64,000 bases of DNA from Macondimonas sp045864775 (GTDB taxonomy: Bacteria > Pseudomonadota > Gammaproteobacteria > UBA5335): positions 62,001 to 126,000 of the forward strand of contig BTVR01000002.1 of the NCBI GenBank assembly GCA_045864775.1, given 5' to 3'. Under the pieces are notes generated by a model that was given only the letters and a program-made list of their open reading frames with translations, made no database searches and was not told where the DNA came from. Within the stretch, counting starts at the first letter, position 1; each line of letters begins with the position of its first letter. Shown here piece by piece: positions 1-8,578 of this stretch. The translations under genes and the position numbers were made by a program.

Positions 1-1
1 T

Positions 2-406
2 CCCGAGGATCCGTATGCGCGCGCCAGGGTGCGGGAGCTGATGCGGGTGATGGAGCTGTATCTCGAACTGCCGGCGCGGCGCCTGTATGCCCAGGCGTTT
101 TTCGGCGGCACCGTGAGCGACGAGACCCGCGAGCAGGTGCGCGCGCAGATCGAAAAAGCCGGCGCCGCCTTCGGTCAGATGGCTCGCTTCGAGGGTCATC
201 TCGCCGGTGGGGAACTCAGCTTGGCCGATCTGGCGGCCGTCATCCACCTGCCGCTGGTGTCGCTCGCCACGCGCCGGATCTACGGTGAGGATCTGCTGGC
301 GCCGCTTGCCGGATTGCCGGGCTATCTTGCGCGGCTGCGGCAGCGATCCTGTGTGCAGATCGTGCTCGACGGGCAGAAGCAGGCCTCGGCGCGGCTGGCG
401 CCATAG
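2..406 (+). CDS. Glutathione S-transferase-like protein, C-terminal part (5' end outside window)
   Basis: The reading frame is already open at the first bases and closes with TAG at 404-406, giving 134 visible residues. The part seen is helical and looks like the GST C-terminal (H-site) domain: it has the LSLADLAAV stretch, matching the conserved S/T-x-x-D N-capping box of GST helix 6, followed by a final helix and a short basic tail. A GTG at 29 is an internal codon, not a credible start, because the frame continues upstream with GST-like sequence. The thioredoxin-fold N-terminal half with the glutathione-binding residues lies outside the window, so enzyme class and substrate cannot be judged. 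Family assignment is from pattern recognition of the C-terminal half only. Confidence 0.75.
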   Translation, partial: PEDPYARARVRELMRVMELYLELPARRLYAQAFFGGTVSDETREQVRAQIEKAGAAFGQMARFEGHLAGGELSLADLAAVIHLPLVSLATRRIYGEDLLAPLAGLPGYLARLRQRSCVQIVLDGQKQASARLAP

Positions 407-434
407 CGCCCGGGGCCCCTCGACACGGCATTTG

Positions 435-463
435 TTGACAGACGCCGGTCATCTCCAGATAAT
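435..463 (+). promoter_or_regulatory. Sigma-70 promoter of tRNA-Arg
   Basis: A perfect -35 box TTGACA (435-440) is followed after 17 bases by GATAAT (458-463), 5 of 6 matches to TATAAT. The predicted start near 470 lies just before the mature tRNA at 476. The bases after the -10 box (GCGCCG) are GC-rich, as in growth-rate-controlled stable-RNA promoters. Confidence 0.85.
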
Positions 464-475
464 GCGCCGTTCAAC

Positions 476-552
476 GCGCCCGTAGCTCAGCTGGATAGAG
501 TACCTGGCTACGAACCAGGTGGTCGGAGGTTCGAATCCTTCCGGGCGCGCCA
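476..552 (+). tRNA. tRNA-Arg (anticodon ACG)
   Basis: A 77-base cloverleaf with encoded CCA. The acceptor stem pairs GCGCCCG (476-482) with CGGGCGC (542-548), followed by discriminator G549 and CCA 550-552. The D arm contains AGCTCAGCTGGATAGAG, the anticodon stem is CCTGG/CCAGG around loop CTACGAA, and the T loop is TTCGAAT. The anticodon ACG (read as ICG after deamination of the wobble A) decodes CGU/CGC/CGA arginine codons. It has its own promoter and no sign of an integrated element at its 3' end. Confidence 0.97.
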
Positions 553-733
553 TTCGAGCTTCGAGACCGAGCTCTTCCTCCCGCGGCCTGTCCCGTTCCC
601 AAGTCCTGCATCGCATGGTCTCGCCTTGCGGCGACAGAGCGCCGACGATTCGCCTTCACCGTCGCCAACGCGTCCTTTGTCTCTGTGCCCTCATGGCCAG
701 CGATGCGCGGGATGGCGATTCAGGAGTCCCTGC

Positions 734-2059
734 ATGAGTTTTCAGAATCTCGGCCTCGCGCCGGAGTTGTTGCGCGCCTTGGGCGACGCCGGCTATGCCG
801 AACCCACACCGATCCAGGCGCAAGCCATCCCGCTGGTCCTCGAGGGGCGCGACGTGCTCGCCGCCGCCCAGACCGGCACCGGCAAGACCGCCGCCTTCGT
901 ACTGCCCATTCTGCACCGTCTCGCGAGCGGCCCGGCGCGGGCGCCGCGGGCGCTGGTGCTGGTACCGACGCGCGAACTGGCCGCCCAGGTGGCCGAATCG
1001 GTCGAGACCTACGGCCGGCATCTGCGCGTGCGCAGCGCCGTGATCTTCGGCGGCGTGAGCATCAACCCGCAGATCGATCGGCTGCGCCGCGGCGTCGATC
1101 TCATCGTCGCAACCCCCGGACGGCTGCTCGATCATGCCCAGCAGCGCACGGTCGACCTGTCCGGCATCGACATGCTGGTGCTCGATGAAGCCGATCGCAT
1201 GCTCGACATGGGCTTCATCCGCGACATCCGCCGCCTGATTGCCCTGTTGCCGACGCGGCGGCAGAACCTGCTGTTCTCGGCGACGTTCAACAACGAGATC
1301 CGCGCGCTGGCGCAGAGCCTGTTGCGCGAGCCAGCGAGCGTGGAGGTGGCGCCGCGCAACACCACGGCGGCGCAGATCACCCAGCGCGTGCACCCGGTCG
1401 ACAAGGCGCGCAAGACCGCGCTCATCGCCCATCTGGTCACCAGCGGCGATTGGCATCAGGTGCTGGTCTTCACCCGCACCAAGCACGGGGCCAACCGCCT
1501 GGCCGAGCAACTGGCCCGCAGCGGCATCGAAACCGCCGCCATCCACGGCAACAAGTCGCAGAACGCCCGCACCAAGGCGCTGGCCGATTTCAAGGACGGT
1601 CGGGTCCGTCTGCTGGTGGCGACCGACATCGCCGCGCGCGGCATCGACATCGACGGCCTGCCCTACGTCATCAACCACGAGTTGCCGAACGTGCCCGAGG
1701 ATTACGTGCACCGTATCGGCCGCACCGGCCGAGCGGGCAGCAGCGGCGAGGCGGTCTCCTTGGTCAGCGGCGAGGAGCAACCCCTGCTGCGCGACATCCA
1801 GCGCCTGTTGCGCCGCGAGATTCCCGCCAGCATGATTGCCGGCTTCGAAGTCGGATCGGCGCCGCTCGCCGGCGAGATCGTCGCGCATCCCGAGGCGCCG
1901 CGCGGGCCGCGCCCCGGCCAGCGGCCGCCGCGCCAAAACGCCTCGAACGGCGCCGGCGCGCCCCGGCAGCGGGACGACGGGCGCCCCGCGCGCGATCGCT
2001 CCAGCCGGCCCGGTGACCGCCGCGTTCGCACCGACTCGTCCGGCCGCCGGCCGCGCTGA
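734..2059 (+). CDS. rhlE: DEAD-box ATP-dependent RNA helicase, RhlE type
   Basis: 441 residues. The chosen ATG at 734 has AGGAG eight bases upstream and begins MSFQNLGL, the normal N-terminus of RhlE/RhlB proteins; the frame stays open upstream to 626 but that stretch is not family-like. Visible helicase motifs are the Q motif (PTPIQAQAIP), Walker A AQTGTGKT (residues 45-52), PTRELA, the DEAD box (151-154), SAT, ARGID and HRIGRTGR. The last 60 or so residues are a basic, Arg/Gly/Pro-rich tail as in RhlE, used for RNA contact. Such enzymes unwind short RNA duplexes in ribosome assembly and RNA decay. RhlE is preferred over other DEAD-box paralogues because of the short N-terminus and the tail; the exact paralogue is inferred. 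Confidence 0.9.
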   Translation: MSFQNLGLAPELLRALGDAGYAEPTPIQAQAIPLVLEGRDVLAAAQTGTGKTAAFVLPILHRLASGPARAPRALVLVPTRELAAQVAESVETYGRHLRVRSAVIFGGVSINPQIDRLRRGVDLIVATPGRLLDHAQQRTVDLSGIDMLVLDEADRMLDMGFIRDIRRLIALLPTRRQNLLFSATFNNEIRALAQSLLREPASVEVAPRNTTAAQITQRVHPVDKARKTALIAHLVTSGDWHQVLVFTRTKHGANRLAEQLARSGIETAAIHGNKSQNARTKALADFKDGRVRLLVATDIAARGIDIDGLPYVINHELPNVPEDYVHRIGRTGRAGSSGEAVSLVSGEEQPLLRDIQRLLRREIPASMIAGFEVGSAPLAGEIVAHPEAPRGPRPGQRPPRQNASNGAGAPRQRDDGRPARDRSSRPGDRRVRTDSSGRRPR

Positions 2060-2079
2060 CGCGTCGGTAAACTTCTGCT

Positions 2080-2101
2080 GGGCCGTCCGTTCGGGCGGCC
2101 C
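2080..2101 (+). terminator. GC-rich hairpin after the helicase gene
   Basis: An inverted repeat beginning GGGCCGTCCG and ending CGGGCGGCCC forms a nine-pair stem (one G-T pair) with a four-base loop, 21 bases after the helicase stop codon. No T tract follows, so it is either a weak intrinsic terminator or an mRNA 3'-end stabiliser. Confidence 0.4.
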
Positions 2102-2202
2102 GGTGCATGTCATCCCCGCCGCCCGATCGTGCGCGGTGGCGTTGCCGCTAGCCCCTCACCAAAGTCCTCACGCCGGTCAGCTGCGTAGCATCGAGCGCAG
2201 AC

Positions 2203-2523
2203 TCAGCGTGTGTCGTGGTCAGCCTTCCAGCGCTTCATTTCCTCGTCGATGAAATGCGCCACCAGATCCGCGTAGAGCTTTTCGATCACGTCGGCATTCA
2301 ATCCTTCCTCCACGGCCCATTCCCGCCGCCTCGCCAGCATGGCCGTCAATCGTTCAGGGGCTTTGACGGAGGTCGCGGACGTCTTGAACTTCGCCGCCGC
2401 CAACACGTATTGGTAACGCCGCCCGATCAGACCGACGACGGCCCGATCGATCCGGTCGATTTCAGCGCGAATGTCATCCATTCCGCCGCATTCGTCAGGC
2501 TGAAGCAGATTTCGCAGTTCCAT
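2203..2523 (-). CDS. Chorismate mutase type II / isochorismate-pyruvate lyase-like protein
   Basis: 106 residues from ATG at 2523 (a GTG two codons upstream is the alternative start). It has the AroQ all-helical fold pattern: an N-terminal DIRAEIDRIDRAVVGLIGRR helix, the Y-V-AAAKFK segment with the lysine expected at the active site, then PERLTAMLARR and a C-terminal helix with EEMKRWK. The spacing and the loop before PER resemble PchB, the Pseudomonas lyase that makes salicylate plus pyruvate from isochorismate, more than stand-alone chorismate mutases. No isochorismate synthase or siderophore gene is nearby, so the physiological reaction is open. It is transcribed alone, converging on the helicase gene. 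Confidence 0.7.
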   Translation of the reverse strand: MELRNLLQPDECGGMDDIRAEIDRIDRAVVGLIGRRYQYVLAAAKFKTSATSVKAPERLTAMLARRREWAVEEGLNADVIEKLYADLVAHFIDEEMKRWKADHDTR

Positions 2524-2703
2524 GATCACCGTCCGCGTGGATGCATCCTGCGGTCGAGTTTATCAGCCCAGGTTTGACACGCGGACAGGCTAGCGCCAGC
2601 GATTCACCCGCCAAGGTCTGCGTCTGCTTTTCCGGAGATGTCGTGTGCGACACATGCTGTCGCAGCAACTCGGAAGATGGTTTTCCTCGAACCGGAGAGC
2701 CAT

Positions 2704-4803
2704 ATGTACAAATACAAGAAGCCGCGCGCCACCCATTCCGAACTTTCGCTAACGATGGAACCGGCGAGCCGGCTCTGGCTGCTCCGTATTCTGGTACCGC
2801 TGGGTGCACATCGAGAGTTTGTCGGTGCTCACGGCTTCAATAGTGACGCTGTGGCCGCGGTTTTGGGTCTGGGCCGCTGGATCGATCCAGATCCGGATGA
2901 GTTCGATCCGAAAGCGATTCAGTCGGCGTTGCGAAATCTGCACCGAAACGCGGAAAGGCAAGCGTCGAGGGCGCTACCGCCACGCTTGCTGCGAGAGAAT
3001 ATTCGCCAATTGTCCGATCTGGTCGGACTCGGCATGACCGATTGCCGGATCTTGGAATTCGTCGTTTCGATCCATACCGACCGCGTGCTGGACGACGCGG
3101 CAGACTGGCTCGGCCAGCTCTCGTCCATCAAGGTATTCCATGCCCTGTCGGTCATTTTGGATGTGCCGGAGTCTGAAATCCGCGCGTCGCTGAGTGCCGA
3201 GGGGATTCTCGCCCGCTCTGGCTTGATTTCGGTAGACCGCAGCGGGACGAGTACGCTGCGCGGCAAGCTGGATCTGCTATCGGGTGAATTTGCCGATCTG
3301 ATGGTCTCCTCGGAGGCCAATCCCATCAGTCTGTTACGCGGCACGGTCTGTGCTGCAGAACCCGGGCAACTCCGTTTGACCGAGTACGGCCACATCGATT
3401 CGTCGCTCGAGATCTTGTGTCCCTACTTGCGGCATGCCGTCACGACGGGCCGACGTGGCGTCAACATCTTCATTCATGGCGCGCCGGGAACGGGCAAGAC
3501 CCAACTCGCCCGTTCTCTGGCGAATGAACTGGGCTGCGAGTTGTTCGAGGTCGCGGCCGAGGACACCGATGGCGACCCGGTTAACGGAGAGCGCCGCCTG
3601 CGCGCCTTTCGCGCTGCCCAGAGTTTCTTTGCACAACGTCGCGCCCTGATCGTGTTTGACGAGGTCGAGGACGCATTTAACGACGGTGACCGGTTTCTCG
3701 GTCGGAAGAGTACGGCCCAGCTACGCAAGGCGTGGATCAATCGGATGCTGGAGGAAAATCCCGTACCGACGCTCTGGTTGTCGAATTCCGTCGCCAGTCT
3801 CGACCCCGCCTTCATTCGTCGGTTCGATATGGTGTTCGAACTGCCCGTGCCACCAAAAAAACAGCGTGAACGGATCCTGCGGACCGCCTGCGGCGACCTG
3901 TTGGATGATGAAGCCGTCTCCCGAATCGCCGAAGCAGAGGCATTGGCACCGGCCGTCGTGACCCGAGCGGCCTTCGTCATTGACGCCATCCGCAAAGATC
4001 TTTCTCATACCAGTCCTGCGGTCGCATTCGAGCGACTGACCAACAACACCCTGCTGGCACAAGGCCACAGGCCTCTCATGCGCCCTGATCCAACGCGGCT
4101 GCCGGCCGTCTAAGACCCCTCATTCGTTCAAGCCGATGCCGACCTGGCCGCAATCGCCGCGCGGATGGCCACGGTGGGTTTGGGAAGACTGTGCCTGTAC
4201 GGACCGCCCGGGACCGGAAAGACCGCCTATGGCCATTGGCTGGCCCAGCAGATGGCTGTCCCGCTCCTGATCCGGCGCGCATCAGACCTGATGTCGCCGT
4301 GGGTGGGCGAGAACGAAAAAAACATCGCCCGCGCATTTCGTCAGGCCGAACAGGATGGCGCGCTGCTGCTGATCGACGAGGTGGACAGCTTTCTCGCGGA
4401 TCGGCGACGCGCTCAACGTGGTTGGGAGGTGAGTCTGGTCAACGAGATGCTGACGCAGATGGAATCGTTTGCCGGTGTGTTCATCGCATCGACGAACCTG
4501 ATGGACGGGATGGATCAGGCCGCACTTCGCAGATTTGATCTCAAAGTGAAATTCGACTACTTGCGGCCCGAGCAAGGCTGGACGATGCTGTGCCGCTACT
4601 GCGTGCGACTTCATCTCGCAGCACCCTCGCCTGATCTGCGGCCGAAGATGGATCGCCTAGAGAGGCTGACACCCGGGGATTTCGCGGTCGTGGCGCGGCA
4701 ACATCGTTTTCGCCCCCTTCAATCGCCCGCCACGCTGGTGGCGGCGCTCGAGGCCGAATGCGCGCTGAAGGAAGGCCAGAAGGGATCGATTGGATTTCTC
4801 TGA
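2704..4803 (+). pseudogene. Tandem-AAA ATPase gene interrupted by an in-frame stop
   Basis: One continuous frame of 700 codons broken only by TAA at 4111-4113 (codon 470). The start at 2704 has GGAGAG six bases upstream; an ATG at 2638 lacks a good site. The first half carries an N-terminal helical region and AAA domain 1 (Walker A GAPGTGKT at 259-266, Walker B ALIVFDEVED near 314-323, FIRRFD arginine finger). Past the stop the same frame continues DPSFVQADADLAAI into AAA domain 2 (GPPGTGKT at 500-507, LLLIDEVDSF, ALRRFD). This looks like a single double-AAA protein in which a sense codon in the linker, probably Tyr, has become TAA. Truncated domain 1 and a re-initiated domain 2 (ATG at 4165, only 12 codons before Walker A) remain possible products. 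It is followed by equally damaged DUF2779 and an intact WYL gene. Function unknown; a defence-type role is only inferred. Confidence 0.8.
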
Positions 4804-4844
4804 TCATCGACAACCACTGGCCAGCCAAAAAGACGAAGGGGGAA

Positions 4845-6344
4845 ATGCGTGTGTTATCCAAATCCAGGCTATTGGTATACCGCCAGTGTCCCAAGCGCCT
4901 GTGGCTGTAGATTTACCGCCCGGAGTACCGCGAGGACTCGGCTGCCACGCAGGCCAGATTTTCCGCTGGGCATCGCGTCGGCGAACTCGCAATGCGCCTC
5001 TATGACCCCAAGGGTAAGGGTACGTTGATCGACCTACAGGCGGATGGCTTTGAGGGCGCGATCGCCCGCACGCAAGCGTTGCTGCAGTTCGCTCGGCCCA
5101 TTTTCGAGGCGGGATTCTATGCTGAGGGTGCACGAGCGTTTGCCGACGTGATGTTGCCGGTGAGAAAGAACGGCAAGCGGATGTGGCGCGTGATCGAGGT
5201 GAAATCATCCACGTCGGTCAAGGACTACCACCGCGATGACGTGGCCACGCAAGCCTTCATTGCCCATCCATGTGGGGTTCCGTTACTGGCATTGCGCTGG
5301 CGCATATCGACAATTCCTGGGCGCATTCGGGCGGTGGCGATTACACGGGGCTGCTCGTTGAAAACGACTTGACGCGTGATGCATTTGGTCGGAGCGATGA
5401 GGTCCGCGGGTGGATCGCCCGCGCGCAGCAGGTCGTGGCCAAGAAGCGGGAACCCCGGATGGCGACCGGAGCGCAGTGCAGCAGACCCTACGAATTACGG
5501 TTTCCTCGCCTATTACCAGAGTGGCGAGCCGCAGGGCGATCATCCGATTCACTGGTTGCCGGGCAAATCGTCCGCGAAACTTGCAGCGTACATCGAGGCC
5601 CATGACATCATGGAACTGCGCGACGTGTCTGACGATCTGCTCAACGACAAGCAGCGGCGCGTCAAGACGGTAACGCTCTCCGGGAGTTCCTATTTCGATC
5701 GGACAGGCGCGGTACGAGCCTTGGCTGCCCATAAGCTGCCGGCCTATTTTCTGGATTTCGAGACCATCCAGTTTGCTGTACCGATCTGGAAAGCCACACG
5801 ACCCTATCAGCAGATTCCCTTCCAGTTCAGCGTTCACCGCCTGTCGCGCACGGGAAAACTCGAGCAACAAGCCTTTCTGGACCTCTCCGGCAAGGATCCC
5901 TCGCGTGCGTTCGCCACAGAACTCATCGCCGCTTGCGGCGAGCGCCGGCCGATCTTCGTCTACAATGCCGGTTTCGAAACGGCCCGCATCCGGGAGTTGT
6001 CGGAGTGTTTCCCTCGTCTGTCCAGGTCTCTGTTGGCGCTGAACGAGCGTGTCGTCGATCTGTTGCCCGTTGCGCGTGAGCATTACTATCATCCCAGCCA
6101 GCGGGGGAACTGGAGCATCAAGGCGGTGTTGCCGGCGCTCTGTCCTGATCTGAGTTACAGCGACCTTGACGGTGTTCGGGGCGGAGAAATGGCCATGGAT
6201 GCCTTCCTGGAGGCGCTGGAACAGCAGACCAGCCAGGCACGTAAGGCGGCGATCGAAAGGGAACTGCTAGCTTACTGCGCGCGGGACACCTATGCCATGG
6301 TCCGACTGCGGTCAGTTTTCTCGGGCTCGGCATTGAGGGTGTGA
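4845..6344 (+). pseudogene. DUF2779-family nuclease-like gene, disrupted by a stop and two frameshifts
   Basis: The ATG at 4845 opens MRVLSKSRLLVYRQCPKRLWL, the typical start of DUF2779 proteins, then meets TAG at 4908-4910. The frame goes on through an N-terminal nuclease-like domain (FADVMLP and WRVIEVKSST with the E-V-K of a PD-(D/E)XK site). Near 5270-5285 homologous sequence moves to the next frame (TGIALAHIDNSW), and near 5490-5500 it returns (NYGFLAYYQSGEP). The C-terminal half is an RNase H-like domain: LDFETIQFAVP, FVYNAGFE, and a late YCARDTYAMV. Restored length would be about 500 residues, normal for the family. Three separate lesions argue for a dead gene rather than recoding. It stops one base before the WYL start, so it was part of one operon with the AAA gene. 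Confidence 0.82.
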
Positions 6345-6345
6345 G

Positions 6346-7308
6346 ATGGCCAAGCGTTCTCACACGCTCGAAACCGTATTGCTCGCGGTCGAGTTGCTGC
6401 GCCGCATACCCCGCGGCCGTAAGGTGACGGCCAGCGAATTACACCGGCAGCTGAAGGATGCCGGCATCGATCGCGACCTGCGCACCATCCAGCGGCAACT
6501 GGAAATGCTCAGCGAACACTTCGAGATTGAGCGCGACGATCAGAGCAAGCCCTATGGCTATCGCTGGCTGGAACAGTCCAGAGCGCTTGCTGTTCCCAAT
6601 TTGACGCCGCAGGAATCGTTGCTGCTGCGATTGGCCGAAGAGCACCTCCGGGACCTGTTGCCCACCCGGCTGATGAAGTCCATGGAAGCCTTCTTCAGTC
6701 AGGCCGGTCGCAATCTGGGCGCGGACAGCGGCGCCCGGCTCGCGCGTGAGTGGCCGGATAAGATCCGCGTCGTGGCCACCAGCCAGCCGCTGTTGCCGCC
6801 CAAGATCGGGCCTGGCGTCTTCGAGGTGGTCAGCGAGGCGCTCTACACCAACCACTGGTTGCACCTCGACTATCGAAACTCGGGTGGAAAACGGAGCCGG
6901 GTGGACGTGATGCCTTTGGGTTTGGTTCAGCAAGGACCCTGTCTATATCTCGTCTGCCGCTATCGCGGGTTCGACAACGAAAGGAATCTGGCGCTTCATC
7001 GCATCCTTTCAGCCGAACCCTCGACGCTGTCATTCGACAGGCCCAAAGATTTCGATCTCAAGAAGTACGACGACGACGGGCGCTTCGGCTTCGGCGAAGG
7101 GGAAAGGGTTCGTCTCACCTTCCGCATCGACCGCGACGCTGGATCGCATCTGCTGGAAACACCGTTGTCGAGCGATCAGCAAGTGACCGAACGCGATGGC
7201 GACACGCTCGAGATCACCGCTACCGTGGTAGACAGCGCCATGCTCGAATGGTGGTTGCGTGGATTTGGGGACAGCGTGAGCGCTATTCGGAAGAGATGCG
7301 TGAGGTGA
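6346..7308 (+). CDS. WYL-domain transcriptional regulator
   Basis: 320 residues, starting one base after the DUF2779 stop. Residues 1-70 form a winged-helix DNA-binding region (DLRTIQRQLEMLSEHFEIER). The middle carries the WYL domain, with HLDYRNSGGKRSRVDVMPLG followed by LYLVCRYR and LALHRI, and the C-terminus has the WCX-like WWLRGFG signature. WYL proteins bind nucleic-acid-type ligands and usually regulate their own defence or DNA-repair operon. Here it is the only undamaged gene of the three-gene cassette, so it may now act on other targets or simply be the last to decay. The last residues (IRKRCVR) depart from the usual ending, so a small change at the 3' end is possible. Confidence 0.85.
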   Translation: MAKRSHTLETVLLAVELLRRIPRGRKVTASELHRQLKDAGIDRDLRTIQRQLEMLSEHFEIERDDQSKPYGYRWLEQSRALAVPNLTPQESLLLRLAEEHLRDLLPTRLMKSMEAFFSQAGRNLGADSGARLAREWPDKIRVVATSQPLLPPKIGPGVFEVVSEALYTNHWLHLDYRNSGGKRSRVDVMPLGLVQQGPCLYLVCRYRGFDNERNLALHRILSAEPSTLSFDRPKDFDLKKYDDDGRFGFGEGERVRLTFRIDRDAGSHLLETPLSSDQQVTERDGDTLEITATVVDSAMLEWWLRGFGDSVSAIRKRCVR

Positions 7309-7399
7309 TAGGCGAGTATAGAACGGGTTGAATTGCAATCGTACCGAAGAATGTCAAGTTGTGTTATTCGTGTTGTGTTTGGTTTAATTGGGGGGCTGT

Positions 7400-7924
7400 A
7401 TGTCAATAACAGTAACAGAAGTCGTTAACGCATTTGAGCTATTGTTTGTGTCTTTTCATCAAAAGAATTTCAAAAACTTTGAAATTAAATGAATTGGGAT
7501 AGCAAGCGCTACTCCCCTTGGTAAGAACGTTCTTGCTGGGATACTTCGGCGAATCTCTGGTTCCTGAGGCAATCGCAAAACTCCCGGGTCGTTAAGTGGG
7601 AAGGGACGTTTCGATTTTTTGATTGATAATGTTGCGGTTGAGTTTGCGGTAAGAATGCCGACGGCGGCAAGGCCCAATGTTTCTGCGACGATTGATAGCC
7701 TAGAAGTCAAGAAGCTTGTGATGCATAATGATTTGTCTGTCCTTGTACTTTTTGGCTTTTCGAAGACCCCGTATACCGAGGAGCAGATTGAAGAATTCCG
7801 AGAGTGGCCGTCTCTGTGGCGGTGGAACCACAGAAAATCGCGTTTTAACGTTATTTATCTCTATGTGGCAGATCGTAGGAATATGACGCGTGCATGTATA
7901 CATAAGAATATTCTGGAAACCTGA
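7400..7924 (+). pseudogene. Broken gene of unknown family, readable only across two frames
   Basis: Stitching frames gives one protein-like sequence of about 170 residues. ATG at 7400 starts MSITVTEVVNAFELLFVSFH and ends at TGA 7490; shifting one base gives an ELG, TAG (7500-7502), QALLPLVRTFLLGYFGESL stretch up to TAA 7593; shifting back gives SGKGRFDFLIDNVAVEFAVR and on to the stop at 7922-7924. Two frameshifts and one nonsense codon are needed. The RFDFLI...VEFAVR pattern resembles the acidic core of PD-(D/E)XK nucleases, but this is only a resemblance. If any product is made it would be from ATG 7655 or TTG 7619, covering the last 90-100 residues. Base composition is clearly AT-richer than the core genome, which points to acquired DNA. 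Confidence 0.55.
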
Positions 7925-7951
7925 TATTGGTTTGCAAAATTTGGAGTTAAA

Positions 7952-8383
7952 ATGACGCAGTACGGGCTTGTCGTTCAGGAAGAGGAATGGGGATGCGGTG
8001 CAGCTTGCGTCGCGTCTCTGCTGGGCGTCTCGTATGAAGATGCAAAGACTCTTGTCGAAGAAGAAAAGGGGATCCCCATCGACAAAGGGGACTGCAAAAA
8101 TCGGCTTTATCCCGGGCTCGATCTTCATCATCTGGCTCTTGCCCTTAAGAAAAAAATCATAATGGTGGCAGATTGGCGGAAACACAGGGATTTTCCTGAT
8201 GGGACGATTGCCTGTATTGGTGACGACGACAAATATAAAGATGAGCACTACATCCTGAAGACGCCTCATGGGTGGATGGATCCTTGGCTCAATATGGGTG
8301 AGAAACCCATGAAAGCTGGCTATCGCAAGCAGTATCCAAAAGGCACGTGGTTTGTCGTTGCGCTAGTTCCTGTGAGTGGTTGA
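7952..8383 (+). CDS. Small stand-alone C39-like cysteine peptidase
   Basis: 143 residues, ATG at 7952 with GGAG five bases upstream. The N-terminus EEEWGCGAACVASLLGVSYE matches the C39/papain-like peptidase core: Gln9 as oxyanion residue and Cys15 (or Cys19) as nucleophile at the start of the first helix. Further on, DEHYILK gives a candidate catalytic His99 and HGWMDPW a candidate Asp110. There is no signal peptide, membrane segment or ABC-transporter domain, unlike bacteriocin-exporter C39 domains, so it is a free cytoplasmic domain. It lies in AT-rich accessory DNA 27 bases after a broken gene. Substrate unknown; a role in a conflict system or phage-type element is conceivable but not shown. 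Confidence 0.6.
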   Translation: MTQYGLVVQEEEWGCGAACVASLLGVSYEDAKTLVEEEKGIPIDKGDCKNRLYPGLDLHHLALALKKKIIMVADWRKHRDFPDGTIACIGDDDKYKDEHYILKTPHGWMDPWLNMGEKPMKAGYRKQYPKGTWFVVALVPVSG

Positions 8384-8578
8384 CGGATCTCCTCCGCGCC
8401 ATGCCAATTCCTAATCAGAGTCTCAATGCTGAAGGTCTCGGACAACGATTGATCAAAGATTCGGCACTTCAGTAACCGGGTCTCCACGGCGCCCCCCGTT
8501 TGCCTACATGCTGGTCCGGCATGTCCGTTTGCGCCATCATCCTCCCGCATGCCGGCAGCACGATGAGGAGTTCAGGCA

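Noticed and set aside
656..2113. Long minus-strand ORF (485 codons) opposite the RNA helicase gene
   Set aside because: Low-complexity Ala/Gly/Arg/His-rich translation mirrors codon bias of the real gene; no family resemblance.
4908..4910. TAG in the DUF2779 gene as recoding (pyrrolysine or programmed readthrough)
   Set aside because: Different stop codons (TAA, TAG) and frameshifts occur in neighbouring genes of the same island, which decay explains better.
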